DNA of 5,431 nucleotides from Marivivens sp. (GTDB taxonomy: Bacteria; Pseudomonadota; Alphaproteobacteria; Rhodobacterales; Rhodobacteraceae). Both the position numbers and the translations under genes were made by a program. Positions 1 through 5,431 of the stretch are shown piece by piece (position 1 is the first letter of the stretch; each line of letters opens with the position of its first letter). The notes below the pieces were generated by a model. That model was not told the DNA's origin. It did not search any database and worked only from the letters and a program-made list of their open reading frames with translations. The stretch covers positions 1-5,431 of the forward strand of contig JAHEBR010000157.1 in assembly GCA_024642185.1 (NCBI GenBank). Reading direction: 5' to 3'.

Positions 1-662
1 ATCCGGCCAACTTCATGGCCCCACATCCCCGCACAGTTGACGATCATCTCGCAGGCGATATGGCCCGTGGCGCCCACATCGTCGGCCCAGTCAACGCCCG
101 TCACGCGGCGCCCCTCTTTGGTGATGCCGGTGACCTTGGTGCGCTCGCGCACGATGGCGCCGCCCATGCGGGCGCCCTTGGCCATGGCGAGCGCAATATT
201 GGCCGGATCGCCCTGCCCGTCGGTCGGAAGCCAAACGCCTGCCTTGACCCCGTCGATATTGAGGTGCTCGTAGCGGTTCTTGACCTCGGCGGGCGAGATT
301 TCCTCGACCGGAACGCCAAAGGCCCGCGCCATGGCGGCGCTGCGGAACAGCTCTTCCTTGCGGTCCTCGGTCAGCGCGACCGAGATCGAGCCGACCTGCC
401 GCATCCCCGTGGCCACGCCGGTTTCGGCCTCAAGCCCGCGATAGAGCTCGGCCGAATAGCGGGCGAGGCGGGTCATGTTGGCGGACGCTCGCAGCTGGCC
501 GATCAGGCCCGCGGCGTGCCATGTGGTGCCGCTGGTCAATTGCTTGCGTTCCAGCAAGACAACGTCTTTCCAGCCAAGCTTGGTCAGGTGATAGGCCACC
601 GAACAGCCGATGACGCCGCCACCGATGATGACAACGCGGGCGTGAGTGGGAAGGTCGCTCAT
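1..662 (-). CDS. FAD-dependent oxidoreductase, dimethylglycine/sarcosine dehydrogenase family (N-terminal part, runs off left edge)
   Basis: The first 220 residues of a DAO-fold flavoenzyme are visible; the rest lies beyond base 1. The start ATG (660-662) follows a GGAG at 671-674 with 8 nt spacing and begins MSDLPTHARVVIIGGG, a classic Rossmann GxGxxG FAD-binding strand at about residues 10-20. A TTWHAAG motif follows near residue 50; in dimethylglycine and sarcosine dehydrogenases the His of this motif carries covalently bound FAD. A VGSISVA segment near residue 90 and a VNCAGMWGHEVGR segment at the very end are further family landmarks. Family members are usually about 800 residues with a C-terminal GcvT-type folate domain, which I infer but cannot see here. 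It is a clear but diverged paralogue of the gene at 1580-4033 and lies 21 nt after the homocysteine methyltransferase gene. A likely role is oxidative demethylation of an N-methylated amino acid (dimethylglycine or sarcosine). The substrate is not resolved. Confidence 0.9.
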   Translation of the reverse strand, partial: MSDLPTHARVVIIGGGVIGCSVAYHLTKLGWKDVVLLERKQLTSGTTWHAAGLIGQLRASANMTRLARYSAELYRGLEAETGVATGMRQVGSISVALTEDRKEELFRSAAMARAFGVPVEEISPAEVKNRYEHLNIDGVKAGVWLPTDGQGDPANIALAMAKGARMGGAIVRERTKVTGITKEGRRVTGVDWADDVGATGHIACEMIVNCAGMWGHEVGR

Positions 663-670
663 TTCAGAGA

Positions 671-674
671 CTCC
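671..674 (-). promoter_or_regulatory. Shine-Dalgarno site of the second flavoenzyme
   Basis: The minus strand reads GGAG followed by 8 nt and then ATG at 662-660. It sits in the 21-nt gap after the methyltransferase stop codon, the widest junction in the cluster. It supports the chosen start. Confidence 0.7.
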
Positions 675-683
675 GGAAGGGGG

Positions 684-1583
684 TTATTCGGCAATGTCAT
701 GACCCGCGGCACGCAGGCGGCGGGCGACTTCGATGATATGCGCGGGGCCAACCTCGCAGCAGCCACCAACGATCGTGGCCCCCTGATCGACCCAGCCCAT
801 GACGAAATTGGCGTAGGTCTCGGGGCCAAGGTCGCGGCGGGCGCTCAGGGCGTCGACGGTGGGCGAATCCTTGAGGAAATCCTTGGTGATCATGGTGAAG
901 CCGTTGGCATAGGCGCCGAAAGGCAGGCCCGCGGTCTTGATCACCTCAAGCGCCGCTTCCATTGCCTCGGGGGCCGAGCAATTGGCGAGCAGGGCATCAG
1001 CGCCGCCTTCGTTCGCGATGCGGACGACCTCGGCCACAAGCTCGCCCGAGCGCAGACGCGTGCCGTCTTCGTCATCGACCGTCACCGAGAGCCAGACAGG
1101 CTTGCCAGCCGTCTTGGCCCCTTCGAGGATCGAACGCGCGTGGGCTACGGAGGCCACCGTTTCGCACAGAAGGAAATCGACGTGCGGCGCGAGCTTTTGC
1201 GCCACCTCGGCATATTTCGCCACGGCCTCGTCATGCGGGGGATGCACGTCGGGGCGATAGCTTGCCACCAAGGGGCCGATGGAGCCCGCGATCTTGCCAT
1301 GCCCCGCCGCCTTGCGCGCGGCCTTGGCCTCTTCCACCGCCGCCTCGTGCAGCTCGTCAAACCTGCCGTCGATCCCGGTTTTCACCAGCCGGTCGTGGTG
1401 GATGCAGTAGGTGTTGGTCGTGGCGATGCCAGAGCCTGCGCGGAAGTAGTCCTCGTGCACAGCCTCGACCATGCCGGGATGGTCCATCATCACCTGCGTT
1501 GACCAAAGGGGCGAGGGCCTGTCACCCGCGCGGTGGATAAGCTCCTGCCCCATACCCCCATCAAGAAGCGTGATCTTGGTCAT
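684..1583 (-). CDS. Homocysteine S-methyltransferase family protein (betaine/S-methylmethionine-homocysteine methyltransferase type)
   Basis: This 299-residue cytosolic enzyme of the zinc-dependent homocysteine methyltransferase (PF02574-type) barrel family transfers a methyl group from a methylated donor to homocysteine, making methionine. DGGMG at residues 8-12 is the N-terminal homocysteine-site motif. NTYC follows at 57-60, GSIGPL at 100-105 and LLCET at 138-142, whose Glu141 matches the homocysteine-binding Glu. The zinc ligands are Cys202 (in ANCSAP) and the pair Cys275-Cys276 (in GGCCEVGP). The length matches the short bacterial form (MmuM-like) and lacks the C-terminal extension of animal BHMT. 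The start ATG overlaps the upstream flavoenzyme's TGA as ATGA, and AAAGGA lies 7 nt upstream, so translation is probably coupled. Position between two demethylating flavoenzymes favours glycine betaine as donor, giving dimethylglycine. S-methylmethionine or a sulfonium such as DMSP remain alternatives. Family confidence is high, donor confidence moderate. Confidence 0.92.
   Translation of the reverse strand: MTKITLLDGGMGQELIHRAGDRPSPLWSTQVMMDHPGMVEAVHEDYFRAGSGIATTNTYCIHHDRLVKTGIDGRFDELHEAAVEEAKAARKAAGHGKIAGSIGPLVASYRPDVHPPHDEAVAKYAEVAQKLAPHVDFLLCETVASVAHARSILEGAKTAGKPVWLSVTVDDEDGTRLRSGELVAEVVRIANEGGADALLANCSAPEAMEAALEVIKTAGLPFGAYANGFTMITKDFLKDSPTVDALSARRDLGPETYANFVMGWVDQGATIVGGCCEVGPAHIIEVARRLRAAGHDIAE
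1580..1583 (-). other. ATGA stop-start overlap coupling flavoenzyme and methyltransferase
   Basis: On the minus strand the last codons of the 817-residue flavoenzyme read CGC GCA TGA, and the ATG of the methyltransferase is embedded in this as ATGA. Such 4-nt overlaps normally indicate cotranscription and translational coupling, which fits the two proteins being made in step. Confidence 0.9.
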
Positions 1584-4033
1584 GCGCGGATCCTTTCGTT
1601 ATCGGCGTCCCAAAGCGGCTGGTCTTCCTGAACCACCGCGCGGCAGCGTTCGCCATAGATTTCAACTTCGATCTCAGTGCCCGGCACGGCCAGATCGCTG
1701 CGCAGCATCCCGAGGGCGATCGAGGCATTCACCCGATAGCCCCAGCCGCCACTCGTCGTTTCGCCGACGATCTTTCCGTCGTGCCAGAGGGTCGACATAT
1801 AGGGCGCGTCGGCCTCGCCCGCGTCGACGACGAGGGTGACAAAGCGCTTCTTGCTGCCCCGCTGCTTCTCGGCCAGAAGTGCGGCCTTGCCGGGGAAATC
1901 CTGCGGCTTGTCAAACTTGACGAAGCGATCAAGCCCACCTTCGAGAAGGCTGTAGTCTGTCGACAGATCGCCCTTCCACGCGCGATAGCCTTTCTCGAGG
2001 CGAAGCGAGTTGAGCGCCCACATCCCGAAGGGCTTGGCACCGCCTTTGAGGATCGCGTCATAGATCGCAGGCAGATCTTCGTCGTCGGCATGGATTTCCC
2101 AGCCAAGCTCGCCCGCGAAAGACACGCGCAGCAGAAGAACGTGCTTGCCCGCAACCTTGGCGGTCTGGCGCGAGAGCCAGCCTTCGTGCAGGTCGGCATC
2201 CTCGGTGATCGGCTCGAGAAGCGCGCGGGTTTTCGGGCCGGTGACGATGAGCGTGCCGGTGCCAACCGTATCATCGGTCAGCTCGATGCCGCTGCCCTCG
2301 GGCAGGTTGGCCTTGAGGTATTCAAAGTCGTGCCACTGGGCAGAACCGGCGGTGATGAGCGTAAACAGCTCCTCGTCATGCCGGATAATCGACATCTCGG
2401 TGAGGATGCGCCCGCGCTTGTCGGGGAAATAGGCAAGGTTCATCCGCCCCACCTTGGGCAGGCCGCCCGATATGAGGCCACGCAACCATTCCGCCGCGCC
2501 ATCGTTGCGCAGGGTGTAGCGCGAGAAACCCGGCAGATCGAGAACGCCGACGCCATCGCGCACCGCCTCGCATTCCTCGCGGATACGCTCGGCCCACGGG
2601 CCCGCGCGATTCCACGTCTGGGTGCTTTCCTCGCTCAGATCGTCGCCCGGCTTGGCAAACCAGTTGGCCCGCTCCCAGCCGTTATAGGCGCCCATGACGC
2701 CGCCGAGTTCCTTGATCTTGGCATCAAGCGGCGAATGCTTGCGATCCTTGCCAGCGGGCCAGCGGTGCCACGGGAAATGCATGGCGTATTCGTGGCCGTA
2801 GATCTCCATGCCCCGCTCCACGCAATAGTCGTGGTCGGTGTAGTCGGTAAAGCGGCGCGGATCGCAGGACCACATATCCCATTCGGTCTGGCCTTCGGTG
2901 ATCCATTCCGCCAAGACCTTGCCGGCCCCGCCGCCTTGGGCGATGCCGAAGGTAAAGACGCAGGCCTCAAAAGCATTTGGCACGCCCGGCATCGGGCCGA
3001 TCAGCGGGTTGCCATCGGGCGCATAGGGGATCGGGCCGTTGATGACCCGCGAAACCCCTGCCTCGGCCAGAAGCGGCACCCGCGCCATCGCGTCTTCGAT
3101 ATAGTATTCCAGACGGTCGAGATCGTCAGGATAAAGCTGGAACGAGAAATCCTCGGGCATCGGATCGTTCGGGTTGGCCCAGTGGGCACGACCATTGCGC
3201 TCATAGGGGCCAAGGTTGAAACCGTTCTTCTCCTGACGAAGATAGTATGAGGTATCCACATCGCGCAGCAGCGGGAGCTTTTTGCCCGAGCCTTCCGACC
3301 ATTTCTTGATCTCGGGCACCTCTTCGAAAACCATATACTGGTGGCTCATCACCATCATCGGCACTGTCCGCCCGCCATAGGGCTTGAACCATTCGCCCAC
3401 GCGCTGGGCATAATAACCCGCGGCATTGACCACATAGTCGCAGCGGATATCGCCCTTTTCGGTATGGACGATCCATTCGCCATTCTCGCGGCTCACGCCT
3501 GTCGCGGGGGTAAAGCGCAGGATCGTCGCGCCCAGATCGCGCGCGCCTTTGGCAAGCGCCTGGGTCAGCTGCGCGGGGTCGATATCGCCGTCGGCGGGAT
3601 CAAATAGTGCGCCTTTGAGGTCGTGCGTTTCGATGAAGGGGTATTTCGCCCTGATCTCTTCGGGCGAGAGGATGTCGATCTCCATCCCCTGATAAAGGCC
3701 CATGCCCTTGGCCCGCTGAAACTCCTGCATCCGCTCTTGCGAATGGGCAAGCCGGATCGAGCCGGTGACGTGATAGTTCATCGGGTAATCAACAGCCTCG
3801 CCCAGCCCGCGATAAAGCTCGGTCGAGTAGCGCTGCATATTCATCAGCGACCACGAGGTCGAAAAGGTCGGCACGTTGCCGGCGGCGTGCCATGTGCTGC
3901 CTGCAGTCAGCTCGTTCTTCTCAAGGAGAACACAGTCGCTCCAGCCCGCCTTGGCAAGGTGATAAAGCGCCGAGACACCGACGACCCCGCCACCAATGAT
4001 CACGACCCGCGCCGTTGTTGGAAAATCTGCCAT
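1580..4033 (-). CDS. FAD-dependent oxidoreductase with C-terminal GcvT-like folate domain (dimethylglycine/sarcosine dehydrogenase family)
   Basis: A complete 817-residue two-part flavoenzyme. The N-terminal half is a DAO-type FAD domain: VVIIGGGVVG at residues 10-19, then STWHAAG at 46-52 with His49 the likely covalent FAD attachment site. TGSIRLA (90-96), VNAAGYYAQRVGEW (202-215) and SHQYMV (230-235) follow; His231 sits where family members have an active-site His. The C-terminal half, from about residue 445, is a GcvT/aminomethyltransferase-like domain with VSFAGELGWEIH (637-648) and RLEKGYRAWKGDL (678-690). Known members oxidise an N-methyl group of dimethylglycine or sarcosine and transfer the one-carbon unit to tetrahydrofolate, or release formaldehyde if folate is absent. 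The frame stays open upstream to 4144, but I start at 4033: GGGAG lies 6 nt upstream, the protein then begins MADFPTTARVVIIGGG like its paralogue, and the longer form would overlap the GFA gene. It is translationally coupled to the methyltransferase gene. The substrate is uncertain. Confidence 0.93.
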   Translation of the reverse strand: MADFPTTARVVIIGGGVVGVSALYHLAKAGWSDCVLLEKNELTAGSTWHAAGNVPTFSTSWSLMNMQRYSTELYRGLGEAVDYPMNYHVTGSIRLAHSQERMQEFQRAKGMGLYQGMEIDILSPEEIRAKYPFIETHDLKGALFDPADGDIDPAQLTQALAKGARDLGATILRFTPATGVSRENGEWIVHTEKGDIRCDYVVNAAGYYAQRVGEWFKPYGGRTVPMMVMSHQYMVFEEVPEIKKWSEGSGKKLPLLRDVDTSYYLRQEKNGFNLGPYERNGRAHWANPNDPMPEDFSFQLYPDDLDRLEYYIEDAMARVPLLAEAGVSRVINGPIPYAPDGNPLIGPMPGVPNAFEACVFTFGIAQGGGAGKVLAEWITEGQTEWDMWSCDPRRFTDYTDHDYCVERGMEIYGHEYAMHFPWHRWPAGKDRKHSPLDAKIKELGGVMGAYNGWERANWFAKPGDDLSEESTQTWNRAGPWAERIREECEAVRDGVGVLDLPGFSRYTLRNDGAAEWLRGLISGGLPKVGRMNLAYFPDKRGRILTEMSIIRHDEELFTLITAGSAQWHDFEYLKANLPEGSGIELTDDTVGTGTLIVTGPKTRALLEPITEDADLHEGWLSRQTAKVAGKHVLLLRVSFAGELGWEIHADDEDLPAIYDAILKGGAKPFGMWALNSLRLEKGYRAWKGDLSTDYSLLEGGLDRFVKFDKPQDFPGKAALLAEKQRGSKKRFVTLVVDAGEADAPYMSTLWHDGKIVGETTSGGWGYRVNASIALGMLRSDLAVPGTEIEVEIYGERCRAVVQEDQPLWDADNERIRA
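1591..1596 (-). promoter_or_regulatory. Shine-Dalgarno site of the homocysteine methyltransferase
   Basis: The minus strand reads AAAGGA followed by 7 nt and then the ATG at 1583-1581. It lies within the last codons of the upstream flavoenzyme and supports the ATGA-overlapping start. Confidence 0.7.
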
Positions 4034-4039
4034 GTCTTT

Positions 4040-4044
4040 CTCCC
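4040..4044 (-). promoter_or_regulatory. Shine-Dalgarno site that fixes the flavoenzyme start
   Basis: The minus strand reads GGGAG, then 6 nt, then ATG at 4033-4031. The first G is the last base of the TAG stop of the GFA gene, so termination and re-initiation are adjacent. This strong site decides against the longer in-frame start at 4144. Confidence 0.8.
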
Positions 4045-4421
4045 TAATCTTCTCTTTGCGGAAGCCCATCCGCGAGTTCGTAATAATCGCCCTTGAAGCC
4101 CACGAAGATGTGGCCTGCGAGCATTGTTCCGGTCGGCCCGTCAATCGAACCGGGGGCCACTTCGATGATGTCTTTGCCGAGCGGCCTGAAGAACAGCGAC
4201 GCGCCGCATTCCTTGCAAAAGCCGCGCTCGGCCCAATCCGACGAGCGATACCATTTGAGGCCGCGATCTTTGGTGAAGCGGAAATCTTCGGTCGCGACCG
4301 AAAAGGCCGACCAATAATGTCCGCCCGACTTGCGGCAGGCGGTGCAATGGCAGGCGCGATAGCTTTCCGGGATCTTGTCGACCTCGAACGCCACAGCCCC
4401 GCAAAGGCAGCTTCCCTTCAT
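4044..4421 (-). CDS. GFA-family zinc protein (glutathione-dependent formaldehyde-activating enzyme/CENP-V-like)
   Basis: A 125-residue cysteine-rich protein of the GFA family (PF04828-type). It begins MKGSCLCGAVAFEV and carries three cysteine clusters: Cys5/Cys7, Cys24/Cys26/Cys29 (CHCTACRKSGG) and Cys69/Cys72 (FCKECGASLFF). In the Paracoccus Gfa structure the first and last pairs hold a structural zinc and the middle triad holds a second zinc at the glutathione site. The whole set is intact here. Paracoccus Gfa is longer (about 194 residues); 125 residues is common for the many small members, whose substrates are mostly unknown. The frame stays open to 4553, but GGAGG at 4429-4433 and the N-terminal CxCG motif fix the start at 4421, one base past the exporter's stop. 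Lying directly before a formaldehyde-generating flavoenzyme, it could bind or channel S-hydroxymethylglutathione. That role is inferred from context, and the catalytic claim for the family is itself debated. Confidence 0.9.
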   Translation of the reverse strand: MKGSCLCGAVAFEVDKIPESYRACHCTACRKSGGHYWSAFSVATEDFRFTKDRGLKWYRSSDWAERGFCKECGASLFFRPLGKDIIEVAPGSIDGPTGTMLAGHIFVGFKGDYYELADGLPQRED

Positions 4422-4422
4422 C

Positions 4423-5046
4423 TCAGGCCCTCCCTGAAGCGAAATTGGCGGAGCCGAGCAGGGCTCCGTAGATGATGAAACAGATCGCCATGCCGCGCCG
4501 CACCCAGACATTGACCACAGCGCCCAGCGCCGCGCGACCGAGAAGCGCGCCAAGCGCGGTATAAGTCACATAGCTGAGGCTCGTCAGCGTCAGTGCGGTC
4601 GGCACGATCACCCACATCTGCTGGCCGATGGGCACGTCGGGCTGAACAAACTGGCTGAAGGCGGCGAGATAGCCGGCGACGCTTTTGGGGTTGATCGTGG
4701 CGATGGCGAGAGCGCGGCCATAGATCGAGTGGGCGTGGCTCGCCCGCGATTTGAGGGGCTTTGCTGCATTCATCCAGCCGCGAATGCCGAGCCAGACCAG
4801 CACCGCCGCGCCGCAATACTGGAGGATCGAGAAGGCAAAGGGCGAGGCCTTGATCAGCGCTGTGATGCCCAAAGCGGAAAGGCCGAGAAACAGGCTCGCC
4901 TGCGTCAGGATCGCCAGAACGCCCCAGAGCGCGCGGGCAAAGCCGTGGGTCATGCCGTTGTTGATGCAATTGACGGCATTGGGGCCCGGCGTGGTCACGA
5001 AAACCAGCCAGAAGAGCGCGAAGATGGTCCAGGCATCAAAGCTCAT
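4423..5046 (-). CDS. LysE/RhtB family amino-acid exporter
   Basis: A 207-residue inner-membrane carrier of the LysE superfamily, which exports amino acids or related metabolites using the proton motive force. The N-terminal TTPGPN at residues 18-23, just after the first hydrophobic segment, is the family signature. Hydrophobic segments run at about residues 5-20, 40-63, 70-90, 112-133, 146-170 and 185-203, matching the six-helix plan, and INPK at 118-121 is the usual second motif. The length is typical (about 205-210). The start ATG at 5046 lies 9 nt after the regulator's stop, and the gene ends one base before the GFA start. The exported substrate cannot be read from sequence. In this operon a product of methyl metabolism (methionine, homocysteine, glycine or sarcosine) is plausible but speculative. 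Confidence 0.92.
   Translation of the reverse strand: MSFDAWTIFALFWLVFVTTPGPNAVNCINNGMTHGFARALWGVLAILTQASLFLGLSALGITALIKASPFAFSILQYCGAAVLVWLGIRGWMNAAKPLKSRASHAHSIYGRALAIATINPKSVAGYLAAFSQFVQPDVPIGQQMWVIVPTALTLTSLSYVTYTALGALLGRAALGAVVNVWVRRGMAICFIIYGALLGSANFASGRA
4429..4433 (-). promoter_or_regulatory. Shine-Dalgarno site that fixes the GFA-protein start
   Basis: The minus strand reads AGGGAGGG at 4428-4435, with the GGAGG core 7 nt from the ATG at 4421-4419. It lies inside the last codons of the exporter gene. This is the best-matching ribosome binding site in the window and decides for the short GFA start. Confidence 0.85.
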
Positions 5047-5052
5047 GGCCAG

Positions 5053-5057
5053 CCCCT
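5053..5057 (-). promoter_or_regulatory. Shine-Dalgarno site of the exporter, overlapping the regulator stop
   Basis: The minus strand reads TAGGGGCTGGCCATG: the AGGGG element begins with the last two bases of the regulator's TAG and lies 6 nt before the exporter ATG at 5046. It is a moderate site, probably helped by ribosomes finishing the regulator gene. Confidence 0.6.
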
Positions 5058-5431
5058 AATAGACCGGCGGCGCGATCACCCAGATCGCGACGGCGGGTTC
5101 GTCATAGGGGTTTTCCCAGCGGTGCGGCTCGCCGCGGATGCGGAAGCTGTCGCCGGGGCCAACGGTGAAACGGGCGCCGCCGATCTCGAGGTCGAGCTTG
5201 CCTGAGACGATGAAAGCCACCTCTTGGGTCGGGCGTGTCACGGTCTCGCCGATGCTGGAATGGGGCGCGAAGGTCGAATGGACCATCTCGAAATCGTCGG
5301 TCAGGTCGGGTGAGAGCAGTTCCTCGACCAAACCCCCATCGCCCGATCCAATCGACCGCCGCGCGCCTTTCCGGACGATGAGACCCGCTTCTTCGGCAGG
5401 CGCGCCGGGTTGGCCGAACAGGATCGAGATC
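5056..5431 (-). CDS. Cupin-domain transcriptional regulator, XRE type (C-terminal part, runs off right edge)
   Basis: 124 codons plus stop are visible, with the open frame continuing past 5431. A possible TTG start at 5331 is almost certainly internal, because the frame reads through to the window edge. The first visible residues, ISILFGQPG, resemble the linker that follows the helix-turn-helix in XRE-cupin regulators (typically ending in V-S-xx-LF). A cupin barrel follows: TRPTQEVAFIVSGKLDLEIG (about 5176-5235), then VGPGDSFRIRGEPHRWENP (about 5105-5161), ending in WVIAPPVY. Such proteins (PuuR-like) bind DNA through the N-terminal domain and a small ligand through the cupin, and often control amine or amino-acid catabolic genes next to them. 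The first cupin motif lacks the usual HxH metal ligands; the Glu and the second-motif His are kept. As first visible gene of the run it may regulate this operon. The DNA-binding domain is off the window, so the XRE part is inferred. Confidence 0.82.
   Translation of the reverse strand, partial: ISILFGQPGAPAEEAGLIVRKGARRSIGSGDGGLVEELLSPDLTDDFEMVHSTFAPHSSIGETVTRPTQEVAFIVSGKLDLEIGGARFTVGPGDSFRIRGEPHRWENPYDEPAVAIWVIAPPVY

Noticed and set aside
663..683. Possible terminator or internal promoter in the 21-nt gap between the methyltransferase and the second flavoenzyme.
   Set aside because: The gap is too short for a convincing hairpin with a U-tract, contains only a Shine-Dalgarno site, and shows no promoter-like boxes.
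15..1502. A 495-codon open frame on the plus strand, antisense to the second flavoenzyme and the methyltransferase.
   Set aside because: It spans two well-supported genes on the other strand, its translation is Gly/Ala/Arg/Asp/His-rich without any domain I recognise, and such frames arise routinely opposite GC-rich genes with biased third positions.
1781..3250. A 489-codon open frame on the plus strand, antisense to the complete flavoenzyme.
   Set aside because: It is a mirror of the codon bias of the real gene; no recognisable domain or plausible ribosome site, and the minus-strand reading has clear family motifs throughout.
4034..4144. A 37-residue N-terminal extension of the flavoenzyme, in frame from 4144.
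   Set aside because: It would lie inside the GFA coding region, has no resemblance to a targeting or family sequence, and the GGGAG-ATG pair at 4033 gives a start matching the paralogue.
4422..4553. A 44-residue N-terminal extension of the GFA protein, in frame from 4553.
   Set aside because: It overlaps the 3' end of the exporter gene, and the strong GGAGG before the ATG at 4421 gives the usual GFA N-terminus.
5056..5331. A stand-alone 91-residue small cupin protein starting at a TTG at 5331.
   Set aside because: The frame continues open to the window edge, with residues resembling the linker of XRE-cupin regulators, so the TTG is taken as an internal Leu codon.

Overview
The window reads as a stretch of an alphaproteobacterial chromosome, most likely from the Rhodobacteraceae/Roseobacter group. 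The reasons are high GC by eye, a strong bias to C or G in third codon positions, and the resemblance of the encoded proteins to marine Rhodobacteraceae methylamine/betaine genes. The assignment rests on recognition of protein style only; there is no rRNA or marker gene here.

All six genes lie on the minus strand and are packed head to tail, so the window is best read from its right end to its left. In transcription order they are: (1) the C-terminal part of a cupin-domain XRE-type regulator, running off the right edge; (2) a LysE/RhtB amino-acid exporter; (3) a small GFA-family (glutathione-dependent formaldehyde-activating) zinc protein; (4) a full-length 817-residue FAD oxidoreductase fused to a GcvT-like folate domain, of the dimethylglycine/sarcosine dehydrogenase family; (5) a homocysteine S-methyltransferase of the betaine/S-methylmethionine type; (6) the N-terminal 220 residues of a second, diverged FAD oxidoreductase of the same family, running off the left edge.

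Junctions are 9, 1, 10, -4 (ATGA overlap) and 21 nt. Nearly every start has a visible Shine-Dalgarno sequence, often built into the end of the preceding gene. This is the layout of one polycistronic operon whose promoter lies beyond the right edge. No intergenic stretch exceeds 22 bases, and I see no RNA gene, repeat, mobile element, CRISPR array or terminator.

Together the genes suggest a methyl-group dissimilation module. The methyltransferase would take a methyl group from a methylated donor such as glycine betaine to homocysteine, giving methionine and, from betaine, dimethylglycine. The two flavoenzymes would remove further N-methyl groups from dimethylglycine and/or sarcosine, passing the one-carbon unit to tetrahydrofolate or releasing it as formaldehyde. 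The GFA protein could bind or buffer formaldehyde as its glutathione adduct, and the LysE-type carrier could export an amino-acid product. The regulator at the head is a candidate ligand-sensing controller. Family assignments are well supported; the exact substrates and the combined pathway are inference.
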